Source: Guillardia theta CCMP2712
Lineage: Eukaryota; Cryptophyceae; Pyrenomonadales; Geminigeraceae
NCBI RefSeq assembly: GCF_000315625.1
Contig: NW_005434630.1
Location: forward strand, 192,559 to 256,558
DNA: 64,000 nt
Reading direction: 5' to 3'
A program made the translations under genes and the position numbers. Numbering within the stretch: the first letter of the stretch is position 1; each line of letters starts with the position of its first letter. Shown piece after piece: positions 55,127 to 64,000 of this stretch. A model generated the notes under the pieces. It was given only the letters and a program-made list of their open reading frames with translations, did not search any database and was not told the origin of the DNA.

Positions 55127-58100
55127 GTATCGAAGATATCAAGGTTCAAAGTCGAAAAAGAACCACTTCAATGGTCCAACGAAATTCGGCTACAAAAATT
55201 GTACCCCACCACGTTGTGAACAGGAGGGAATCAGAGAAGGATCTAGGTTGACAAAATGTCAGAAATGAAGAATCTTGATAAAGAAAGACTCTTTTTCTAA
55301 ACAAAATGCATCATCTGAACTCACCTAGACAAGCACAAAGGGAGAAATGTGATGTCTTTCTTGATTTGTGACTGGTTGGTAGATGAACTGCAGAAATTGA
55401 ATAGTGGGTCGACGATACTTGAAATAATAAACTCCAGCAGAAGAATTCAAGCGAATTCAGGCTTTGTCAATCAAAGCACTTCAGCTCAGCTTCGTTTCCA
55501 ATGGCCGGAAGAGTATCGAGATCATAGAACTTCGTATACGAGTGACGATGGTTCCGACACCAGCTTGTAATGCTGAAGCTGAGCCCCTAGAGGCTAGAAA
55601 GGTTGAATAATGGGAGGAAGATGTTTCAAGTCAGTAGAGGAAAGGTGTAGCGAGGAAAGAAAACGCTGCGGGGAAGTCAGACGATGGTGCGGAGGAAGCG
55701 AAAGATGGGGGGGGGATGGGAATGGGAGGAGGCAAGGGAGGGGGGCTGAGGTTGGGGAAGAACGAATGGGCCAATAATGTAAAAAAGAATTGAATCTATA
55801 CCCCTTTCTTGTCACAACATATGCAGGTTTTTGGTTGGTAGGGGGTCCTTATCCTACCAACTTTCGTTTTTTCGTTCGCGACATCTCACAATAGGGTTCC
55901 GCCTCCTGACCATGGTGGGGTGGGTGGAAACCGGGAGGTGAGGGTGGGCTTAATTTGAGACTAGTATAAGCTTTTTGTACCACAAACAGTTTTAGCCCCG
56001 TAGGATCCGCTGGCAAGTCTTAATTTAAGCTCAAGATGGTCGGTGGTGGAGGTGGTGACATTGTGCAAGGGTGACAAACGCTCAAAGCAGAGGGTGGGGT
56101 ACATGGTGGTGTGGGGGAGGAATAATCAGGTGTGAACTAGGTAGGGTAGTCAGCAATCCTTCCAATTCCGGGGGTGGTTCGCTGAGGAAGAAGGGGTAGG
56201 GGCCCTTTATGAGTGGGATCTGTTTCCCAGGAAAAAGTTCTGGGAGGGTGTATCTGGAAAATCGATCTGGTGTAATTGGGTAGGTGGGTTGGTATTTGTC
56301 AAGGGGTACTTCAGAGGTGAACCAGGGGGTATAGGAAATATCTCCCCATTTCATTCCAAAGTTTCAAGTTTATCAAGCGGAAGGTAGGGTTACCCCTTTG
56401 TGAACTATTGTTGGACCCGGTCTTGGACTTGATGACAGATGGTAGGGTCCTAAACTTTGACGGGTGTTTCATGATTTAGCGTACAATCTGGAAATATTTT
56501 ATGTTCCCCAGATTCAGAAGGGGTGGGGTAGTAATACCTACGGGGTGATAGGAAACACCGTGATCAATTTGGGTAGGTAAGGGTCCATTGGGACCTGAAG
56601 TGAGCCTGGTACAGGGTGTAAATGGTGTTATCGTTTTTCGAGGGGTGGTTATCTCAAAACATGGGGGTTGGGTGGTGGCTAGTCTGGTGGGGTACTTAGG
56701 GATGGTGGTTCTGTTGTTGGGGTGGGGTAATGCGAGGGGTGTATTGTGGCTGATACAAAAGGGGAGGCGGGGGGATCAACATGTTGGAAAGTTGGCAGAT
56801 TGGTCAGAGCTTTCGAAAATATTTCTTGAATAATTCAAATAATTACCTCAATTCTTTTCATCTTCTGAAATTTTCTTTTGATAGTATTGTCAAGGATGCA
56901 CATTTCAGTACAAATATACTGATAAAAATATCGATACACCTTCGGATCTAGTCTTCAACAGCCAAGGCGATCAGACTGTACCGAAATATTCACAAATTTG
57001 GTGAAATTGTTCGAAATGTGCTTGCCAACCTTGATGACAGATGCAACCATTCCTTTACACCCTCATCACCTCCCCCATCCAACCCAGTCCCACTAATACA
57101 GTACCCCACCCAGAGCACTCCTACCCCGTTTTTCTGGTCATTCTACCCCATATCTATCCCCCACATTTCCTTGCACGGTACCCCTCACCCCCGAAAAATG
57201 TTCCCACCCCAATTCATCAGCAATCCTGCGCCTACCTACGTACCCCCCAAATAAAATTCCTTGCATACTGTATATATAGTACCCCTACCCCCAGAGCCAT
57301 ACTTCACTCTCATCAACTACCCCCTCGTTTCCCACTGGCTTGCATCAGCTTCCTCCTCCTTGTACCCCTGACAGGTACGATCTCCCCTGTCTCCATGGAC
57401 CCCTGTCAGATATCACCCCTTCTTTGGAAGGATGGTATACCGGTGTGCACCCCAGCTTCTCCCAAGCATCCACATAAACCCTCCTGGCGTTGCTTGTTGC
57501 TTTTTAAGACCACCCATACCCTCACTATACATAGCAAATTCCTTTTTAGACCTCTCGAGTACCCGTACCAATTTAGTCTACATTTAAGCTCACCTTGAAG
57601 AGTCTCTTCTACCGCCGCCCCCAACCTACCCCAGTCGTAATCCTCCGATACCCCAACACCCCCCCTTCCATCGACTCTCAGAAAACTATGGGTAGGCGTA
57701 CGGTGATGTGGGTAAAACGTGATTGGTTTTGGGTCATTACCGGTGAAATCACTCTAAAAAGTAGGGGTCTAGTTGATAAAACGGGGGTGGTGTAGAGGTG
57801 AACCCCCAAGTTGAGGAGTAGAACAAGGGAGTAGGTTTGTGGGGGTGGGGGTACGATGAATCCCCCGGGGTGGTCACATGACAAAAAACGGGGGCTGCTA
57901 AAACCATCTTTGTAAAATATCAAAGCTTACAACAACTTTTAAATTTTGTATGTTTAATTTTCTGCTTCTGAATGCAAATATATTCTAGATCATAATTGTA
58001 AAGTATCCTTGAAATATTCAAATTAGTTATAAATAGTTCAAAATAAGGGTTCATTGTGCATCGAAAAAACTTTACATAAGTTCGACGGTAACCTGAAATA

Positions 58101-58700
58101 TTCAGGAAATATGAATTCACAAATCCAAAATGGTTATGTGTAGTTGAAATTTGAAATAAAAAACATATATTTCAAAGAGTACAGAAATGTTGAAATCGTT
58201 GTTTTGTTGTATAACCTTTTTTAAATGGCCCCTTTGGCATTTTGGGATGTGCCTGATCTCATTGTATCGTTCATCATACCGGTGTATTTCCCCCAAAATT
58301 GAAGCGAAATTGAGGGTGGGGTAAAAAGTTCTCAGAAATAGAAACTTCACTGGACCGTAGTTCAACGATTGAGAGTTTTATTACTCAACTATTGTCGATA
58401 CTAAGCACCGGCAGTGACTGAGGCTCAGTACACTGACAGTACTACTAGTGACTCCCGGAGCCCGACCGTCAGTGACTGAGAGTTGGATAAGGCGGCGGCC
58501 GCCCGGCACCGCCGGTGCGCCGGGGTGACGGTCCGACGGCCGAGCGTTCCGAAGTTCACTGCCCTGAGCCTGGCAGCCGACTGCGGCCGAGCCGGGCGGC
58601 CGGCGGTGGCGGCCGGCAGTCCGAAGTTTGCCAGGGTTAGAAGCTCATCATTTGCGGATCAAGTTGGGCGGAAGACTCGGTTACCAAGGGTTCACGTACT
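55127..58700. other. Gene-poor, strand-asymmetric DNA
   Basis: About 3.6 kb without a convincing gene. From about 55.68 to 56.8 kb the plus strand is full of G-runs (GGGGTGGG, GGGGTAGG, GGGGTACTT). From 57.03 to 57.68 kb it turns C-rich (TACCCC, CACCCC), and from 57.69 to 57.9 kb it is G-rich again. AT-rich blocks lie at 56.83-57.03 and 57.9-58.25 kb. A GC island with repeated AGTGACTG follows at 58.40-58.63 kb. One small ORF (56588-56833) consists of the G-run sequence and is not supported. Confidence 0.6.
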
Positions 58701-58899
58701 GCGTTGGGATGTGCGAACTGCCGCCGCTTCCTCTCTTGGGCGTCGTGTCCTGATGGGCCATGGAGGATGAGCTGACGCCTTGCCCTCTCACCTCAGGCTC
58801 ACTCACCCGCGACACCCTCGGCATAGCGGCAGCGGAGCTCGACGCCATGCTGGCCGAGCCTGGCCGAGCTCTGTCGCAGCGCTGCAGTTACTGCCAGTC

Positions 58900-60355
58900 C
58901 TCACACGGCAAGAAAGTGCGAGTACCTAGAGGGGCTCTGAGGTGCCGGATGACTTCGGGAAGGAGACCTGAACCCTCCCGCCCACCTCGACATCTCCGGA
59001 TCGCTTCCCATGTCTGACCTCCTGGTCTGGTTCGAGTCCTCCATCTCTCTGACCTTCAAGGCGGAACGAGATCAACGGGGAGGGGAGGGGGGAAGGAAAA
59101 GAGAGGAGGGGAGGGGAGGGGAGAGCATGTACAGGAGGCTGATCTTGCCCCTACCTTCTTCTCCCGGGCTAGCAAGACGGCCTCCACTGCCTTCACCTGA
59201 CGCGCAGGGGCAAGGGAGTCATACGATCAGCCAGCCACCCGTCCCCCAGCTCTCCTCACCTGCCCGTCTCGCTTGGCGACCCACTCCTCCCTTGCCTGCC
59301 ACGTCCTCCATCATCGGTCCCCCTCCTGCTCCTTGTCCAGCACACCTTCACACGGGTCTCCCGCTCAGCAAGCGAACTTTCCCTGGAGCGGACATCCAAC
59401 TCGAGCGCCCTCAGCTTGGACTGCCCGGCAGCATCCTCTCAGTACGCTGTGGTAGAGAGGAGAACAGGAACCCACCTCTCGCTCTGCCAGCTCCCGTAGC
59501 TTCGTCTCCATCACCTGACATGGCCAAAGAGTTCAGGCAGATTCTCTCGATCGTCATCCTCTACGTCGATCTCAGTCTTCCTCCTGTTAACTGTGTCTTT
59601 CAAGTCCACCACCTCACTTTGAAGGAGCAGCCTGTCAACAGCAACGCCCTGTGAGCGAGGTAGGAACAGACAGGATCGGTGGGACCTCTGTTGGGCTTTC
59701 GAGGAGACTTCTTCCTTGAGCTCCTGCAGCTCCTGCCTCAAGCTTTCCTCCTCCTCCCTGCAGAGTTTGAGCAAGTCACAGTCAATGAGTGCTGACGTCA
59801 CCTTGTTGCCGCCAACTCTGCATGCGCCCTCCTCATCGTATCATCCATTCTTCGCACCTGAACCAGGAGACAATCAACAAGGACGGGAGGAGGAGGAGGA
59901 GGAGGTTGACCTTAGCAAGGTCCGAGGAGTGCTTCTTCATCTCCTCCTGCAGCTTTTCTATCCTTTCCACCAGCGATTTTTCTTCCCCCTTCAACTTCCT
60001 GAGCCTCTGCACACTGAGCGTCAAGATAAACTTGGCAAGGCAGAAGATGCAAGTTTGCATCGACCTCGTGCGTTGAGCTGATCTCTTTCTCTTTCGCTTC
60101 CGCCCTGGTAAGATTCAGATGCTGGTAACTGAGCAAGGAGGGGGACCATGAAGTCCCCAGCTTGCTCATGTTGCTGTTGAGCGCCTCGACCTACGAGTTG
60201 TCAGCATCTCAAGAGGGAGAGGAGGCCAGGGAGCGAGAGAGGAACATCACGGTTGGGATGGATCGTGTTCAGCATAGACAAGGGTTGAGGAAGTTTACCC
60301 GTTGATGAACAGTCTTCATCTTCGTCTCCATTCTTTCCATCATCTCATTCTATGG
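58900..60355 (-). CDS. Coiled-coil exons, possibly 3' part of the BIR gene
   Basis: Minus-strand exons between 60.36 and about 58.9 kb encode heptad-rich pieces. These include NEMMERMETKMKTVHQR, SVQRLRKLKGEEKSLVERIE, KLQEEMKKHSSDLAK, REEEESLRQELQELKEEVSS, LLLQSEVVDLKDTVNRR, VMETKLRELAERE, SKLRALELDVRSRESSLAE and ALKVREMEDSNQTRR. Each is bounded by plausible GT/AG sites. They lie downstream of, and in the same orientation as, the BIR-domain exons and may form one long protein with them, or may be a separate gene. The stop was not fixed. No family assigned. Confidence 0.5.
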
Positions 60356-61149
60356 TGGAAGATAAAATCAGCAGGAACGAGCATGGCAGTTGCTGGAACC
60401 TGTTGGTGGCTGAGAAATCGAGTGACTTCGTCCATCGCACTTTGAATTTTCTGCTGGTTGTGTTACAAAGGACATCCAACGACGGTCAGCATACTTGTGA
60501 CACGAGCTCTCGCTCCCTGGCCCCATTCCTGAAAATGACGTGTCAACACCAGCAAGGATGGTGGTTGAAGAGGTCAAGGAATGGACTAGCCACGTCATGG
60601 GAACGAATAATACGTCACAAACTCCTCAAAACCAAGGTGACGATCATGTTGACAACTCACAACGATTTTTCTTGTCCATTCTTCTCTTGTGATGATTTTT
60701 GGACAAAAGCGTCCTGTACCACTTCTCAGCCATCCTTCACCATCACATTCGTCAGAAGTCACTTCTTGCGCTCCGTGGGCCTCAGCGTTCTTGGTCCGGT
60801 TGGATGCGTTTGTTTCCCTCTGAATGTGAGGATGATGATGATGATGATGTTTTGTGTGGTCATGTTGGTTTCTCAATGTTCGATTCCCGTCCCTTTCGCT
60901 CTCTGCAGAAATAACCGGGCGTTCCCATCCATCTTGAACCTTCCCTGCCTGTAGAGCAAAGATAAATACCAAACCCTTCCCCCTCCACTTTCTTCTGCTT
61001 TTTCTCCTCCCACACAATCTTTCGACTTCCATTGCATCACGGTATGTTGACAACACTTCAACTTACAAGCGGAGAGTCCAGCGTCCCTTTCTCTGCATGT
61101 CCATGGTAAGAAAGCTGGACACCTCCCAACGTTCCACTGGTGCTCCATC

Positions 61150-62555
61150 AACTCACCGTGAGCTTGGCCTGCTGAAGGATAGTCCTGCAACTGCGATCCT
61201 TGGAACGTGTGCCTCTGATGATGATAAGTCGATTGTGAATGAGCCGATTTCTGCTGTGAAGATCGTTGATGAGCTGAAATGTCTGACGTCTCGATCGCAT
61301 CATGCCACATCGCCAACACCTACAATCCTGGTCAAATACGAGTGACTCTCTACCTATATGCCGTACCTGTGAGGCCGGAGAGATCGGGTCAGTTCCTGGT
61401 TCTTGCTCTGGCGCGTTCTTCGCCTTCGAGCTGCCACGGAAGACGATATCCTTTCCGCCTTCTGTACAGCAGCATATACAGAGCAAATCAAGGGAAGCGA
61501 GAGTGTCACAAGGAAGATACTGTAGGAAGGAGGGGGAGGGAGGGGGAGGGTCGACTCACCTTCGCTGTCTGCAGCTTTGGTGGAAGTGCTCTGCAGAGAC
61601 TGCAAGCTTCTTCACACGCTGGGAAGAAAACTTTCATTCATCCTTGCCTGAATGTAGTTGTTGAGCCCCTTCTTGGCAACTGAGAAGAGTTTGTTTCCAG
61701 CATTGCTGCCTCTTTGGCTCAGAGAACTGCAGGACCGCAAGTATCACATCACCTGCTCGCACCCTTTCGTGCAACATTCTGCTATCCAGCCCGTCAGTAT
61801 GAGGGATCAATGAAGCTCGAATCACCTTGCCGCTGTCAAACATGAGCGGTGGTTCCACGGGACCGCCTTTTACCGTAGAATATGAGAGGAGGGGGGGGGC
61901 GGGGGAGGGAGGGAGGGAGGGAGGAGGAGGAGGAGGAGGAGATCAAGAATGGGATGGAGGACAAAAGTGTCAATGAGAAATTCAATCACCAGCAGGAGGA
62001 GCGGCTTCTGCGACTGCATTGTTTGCCTGTGGAACATGCGCGTTCATGTGAGAGCAGAGGCAGAGGATCTCCAGACCTTCGGGTCCATCTTCGCAGGAGG
62101 GAAAGACAAGATAGGAGCAGCCGCAGCATCTTTGGCGAGCGGAACGTTCCCGGTTGAACGACCTTGCACGAAGGGACATTGCGGGTACCTTATTGATGAC
62201 AGTCAGCGGGAAGTAGTCTTCGGCAGGTTAAGACCAAGTCTGATGCTCCAGCCATGGATCGTCCGTGGGGTCCCAGTTCGTGAGAGCATTCTCACATGCG
62301 AAGCAGACGACTCCTGAAGAGGAGGAAGTCAGCGTCATCAGACTCCACCCGCGGCTCTAGTCGCACTATCGGGTGCCTTCGAGGTAGGCGCTGCGTAGAA
62401 CCCTGCAGCTGCCAGTCGCTGGGGAGTGAGAGGAGTGTTGTTGTGCGGCCATATGATGCTCTCAAAGGTCTTGAGACGAGCGCTTTCCTTCTATCTCATG
62501 AATGTAAGGCCAAACAAGACAGGACAACCCATCGCACCATCATCTCCTCTGGCAT
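61150..62555 (-). CDS. BIR-domain (survivin-like) protein
   Basis: ATG 62555 opens an 18-nt exon (MPEEMM), followed by exons 62490-62349, 62313-62235 and one from 62188 down. Joined, they give a complete BIR domain: KESARLKTFESIIWPH, PLTPQRLAAAGFYAAPTSKA, PDSATRAAGVVCFACENALT, NWDPTDDPWLEHQTW and YPQCPFVQG. The zinc ligands fit C-x2-C-x16-H-x6-C exactly, and the last Cys is restored only after splicing. The DDPWLEH stretch is typical of survivin/Bir1-type BIRs. Downstream exons are PKANNAVAEAAPPAG, PVEPPLMFDSGK, SLSQRGSNAGNKLFSVAKKG and SLQSLQSTSTKAADSE, then a polar tail. Survivin-type BIR proteins bind histone H3 in the chromosomal passenger complex (family knowledge). A mitotic role here is inference. 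The 3' end is not fixed. Confidence 0.8.
61895..61940. repeat. (GGGA)n/(GGA)n purine tract, intronic
   Basis: A GGGGGGGGCGGGGGAGGG tract passes into GGGA and GGA units in an intron of the BIR gene. Confidence 0.7.
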
Positions 62556-64000
62556 TTTGTTTGATACTGCTGATTCAGCGAAGACAACGCATTGTATCCA
62601 CTGATCAAGATGCCCGTCCTTCTAGAAGAATTTTGTCGTCTTGCTTGTTATAACATTCTTCGTGTAAACGAAAGTCATAAACAGGAATATCAAGACCAGC
62701 ATGTTGTGTATACTACCCTACATTTGTTCCGTTCCTTCCACTTGACTAGATTTTTCACGATTGTTGTCCTTCTTATCTCTCCTGGCTTCATTTCATCTTT
62801 ATTTCCTCACTCTCTTTATCTTCCTCTTCTTCCTCCTCATCCACCATCTGTAGACCACCTCATCTTCTCTAAGGAGAAATTTCGCCCATTTCGGCGCTTT
62901 GGTGACGATGCCCGGCGGCCCGGGCCCGGGGCCGGGTTCGGAGGCTCCGACCGACTCGCCTTATTCCCGGGGGCCCCAGTTTGAGTGTGAAGGTCCGACG
63001 GGAGGCTTAACTTCAATTTGAATACAGAGAGAGGTCATGCAGCCTTGCCGAAGTTGGTCTTTCACTCAGCGTTGTGTCAGGGACCGTCGGACCCTGATCA
63101 CTGAGATACTGTCGCATATGATAGCGGCCATACCGTACGGCGAGAAGAGAAAAGACAGCGTGAGAACCAACCCTTATTGATGGAACGTATGCCAGCCGTG
63201 CCAGTCAGATAGCGCCGAGTTAACAAAAACTCTCCTGTAAACCAAGACGACCTACCGTACGTGTTTTGCGAGGCGGCCAATGTAGCCTGTGTGTGGACGA
63301 AGAGGGGGCCGCCCGGCTTTCCTAGCCGTCCGACCGTCTTGCTAAGGTCCCGGCTCTCATGTCTGAATGCTTGGGTTTCACATCCTACTGAGCATACAGT
63401 CTATCTCTCATGTGCTCCTCAATTCTGGATTTGTGTGCATTAAACTCGGTCTTGAGCAAAAACTGTCTTGTTACAACTAAGGTCGATGTGACGTCTGCAG
63501 TGCGTGACTTTGGACTAGTACAAGTCTAACGTCTCTTATCCTGCCGACTGCTGTCCCCCAAACTTAAGGTCATTGCCAGTGACTTCCTCGACCAGGAGGC
63601 TGAGGGCCGAGCCTCCGGCGGAGGCTGGGCACTGCAGTGCGGCACTGCGGCAGTGATCGGCATTGGTAAATGCCCGGGCCCGGTCTAGGGCCGATGATGA
63701 ACTTGGAACGGCTGCAACTTGCCCCTACACCCCTGCTAAGATGACCCCCACCTACAATTATTGGTATGTACATGTATAGTACCCGTTCTTTTCATACGTA
63801 AATACTGTGCTGTACCACATGTAAAGATTTTAGACCCCTTTCATTTTAGTACCCCACCCCCTATGTTTGAAAGACAACCTTGAGCCTCTATGGGCGGATT
63901 CAACAAGGGATCGGCGCACGCTATCTCCTCGTCCTCCTCGTCCTCGTCCTCGTCCTCCTCGTCCTACTCATCCTCCTCGTCCTCCTTGTCCTCTTGCCTC
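62556..64000. other. Spacer with GC islands and a (TCCTCG)n end
   Basis: No gene supported. GC islands lie at 62918-62975 (GGCCCGGGCCCGGGGCCGGG) and 63590-63700 (GAGCCTCCGGCGGAGGCTGGG; GCCCGGGCCCGG). A TACCCCACCCCC element is at 63850-63862. A TCCTCG/TCCTCC array begins near 63925 and runs to the window edge. Confidence 0.55.

Noticed and set aside
56588-56833. ORF in the G-run block
   Set aside because: It consists of Gly/Val/Trp from G-run DNA, without a start context or domain.
55680-57900. Telomeric repeat
   Set aside because: G-runs are irregular in spacing and sequence and do not form a fixed telomere unit.
59020-59050. tRNA-like GGTTCGAGTCC
   Set aside because: No cloverleaf could be drawn around it, and it lies in coding sequence of a minus-strand coiled-coil exon.

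Overview
The window is eukaryotic nuclear DNA. Most genes are split by short GT-AG introns (about 38-60 nt), intron positions can be fixed by homology, coding is dense on both strands, and there are no operons. The best guess for the host is a cryptophyte alga close to Guillardia theta. The clues are a tRNA-modification GTPase with a signal peptide followed by a Phe-led (A|F) transit-like segment, as in secondary plastids, and several genes with secretory-type N-termini. This assignment is inference.

Layout. 0.4-4.5 kb (-): a large dynamin-like/SLIP-GC-like GTPase. 5.4-6.1 kb (+): ribosomal protein eS19 in four exons. 6.3-7.5 kb (-): a thioredoxin-fold protein without the CxxC motif. 7.7-9.3 kb (+): a four-pass membrane protein. 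9.3-10.4 kb (-): TFIIH subunit Tfb4/p34. 10.6-12.2 kb (+): replication factor C small subunit (human RFC2/yeast Rfc4) in nine exons. 12.3-16.8 kb (-): MnmE/TrmE with microsatellite-filled introns. 17.6-19.2 kb (+): a protein of the plant/bacterial family labelled '3-methyladenine DNA glycosylase'. 19.5-21.9 kb (-): a PWWP-WDR76 fusion. 22.5-23.1 kb (-): a 54-bp tandem-repeat Cys/His protein. 23.3-25.0 kb (+): a secreted or plastid-targeted helical protein. 25.9-28.8 kb (+): a many-exon coiled-coil protein. 29.3-34.7 kb (+): a very Cys-rich type II membrane protein with ephrin-receptor-like repeats. 35.0-38.4 kb (-) and 38.7-40.6 kb (+): two head-to-head ankyrin proteins. 41.0-43.6 kb (+): a collagen-like protein. 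43.9-44.4 kb (-): a 60-residue protein in four small exons. 45.3-46.9 kb: doubtful coding on minus. 48.2-50.9 kb (+): a PhoX-type phosphatase with a GPI-like tail. 51.5-52.3 kb (+): a prefoldin-1-like protein with a secretory N-terminus. 52.8-55.1 kb (-): a protein with a Tudor-knot/chromo-barrel-like domain. 55.1-58.7 kb: gene-poor, strongly strand-asymmetric DNA. 58.9-62.6 kb (-): a BIR-domain (survivin-like) protein and coiled-coil exons.

Three themes run through the window. First, four secretory-type proteins carry a ubiquitin-tail-like L-R-(L)-R/K-G-G/N motif just after the N-terminal targeting region. Second, introns are repeatedly filled with pure tri- to hepta-nucleotide repeats. Third, intergenic spacers share G-run motifs of the GGGGTAGGG/GGGGTACT type, often next to GC-rich islands built from CCCGGGCC/TCCGAC/AGTGACTG words. 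The genes do not form one pathway. Housekeeping functions (translation, transcription/repair, replication, tRNA modification) are interspersed with lineage-specific extracellular or endomembrane proteins.
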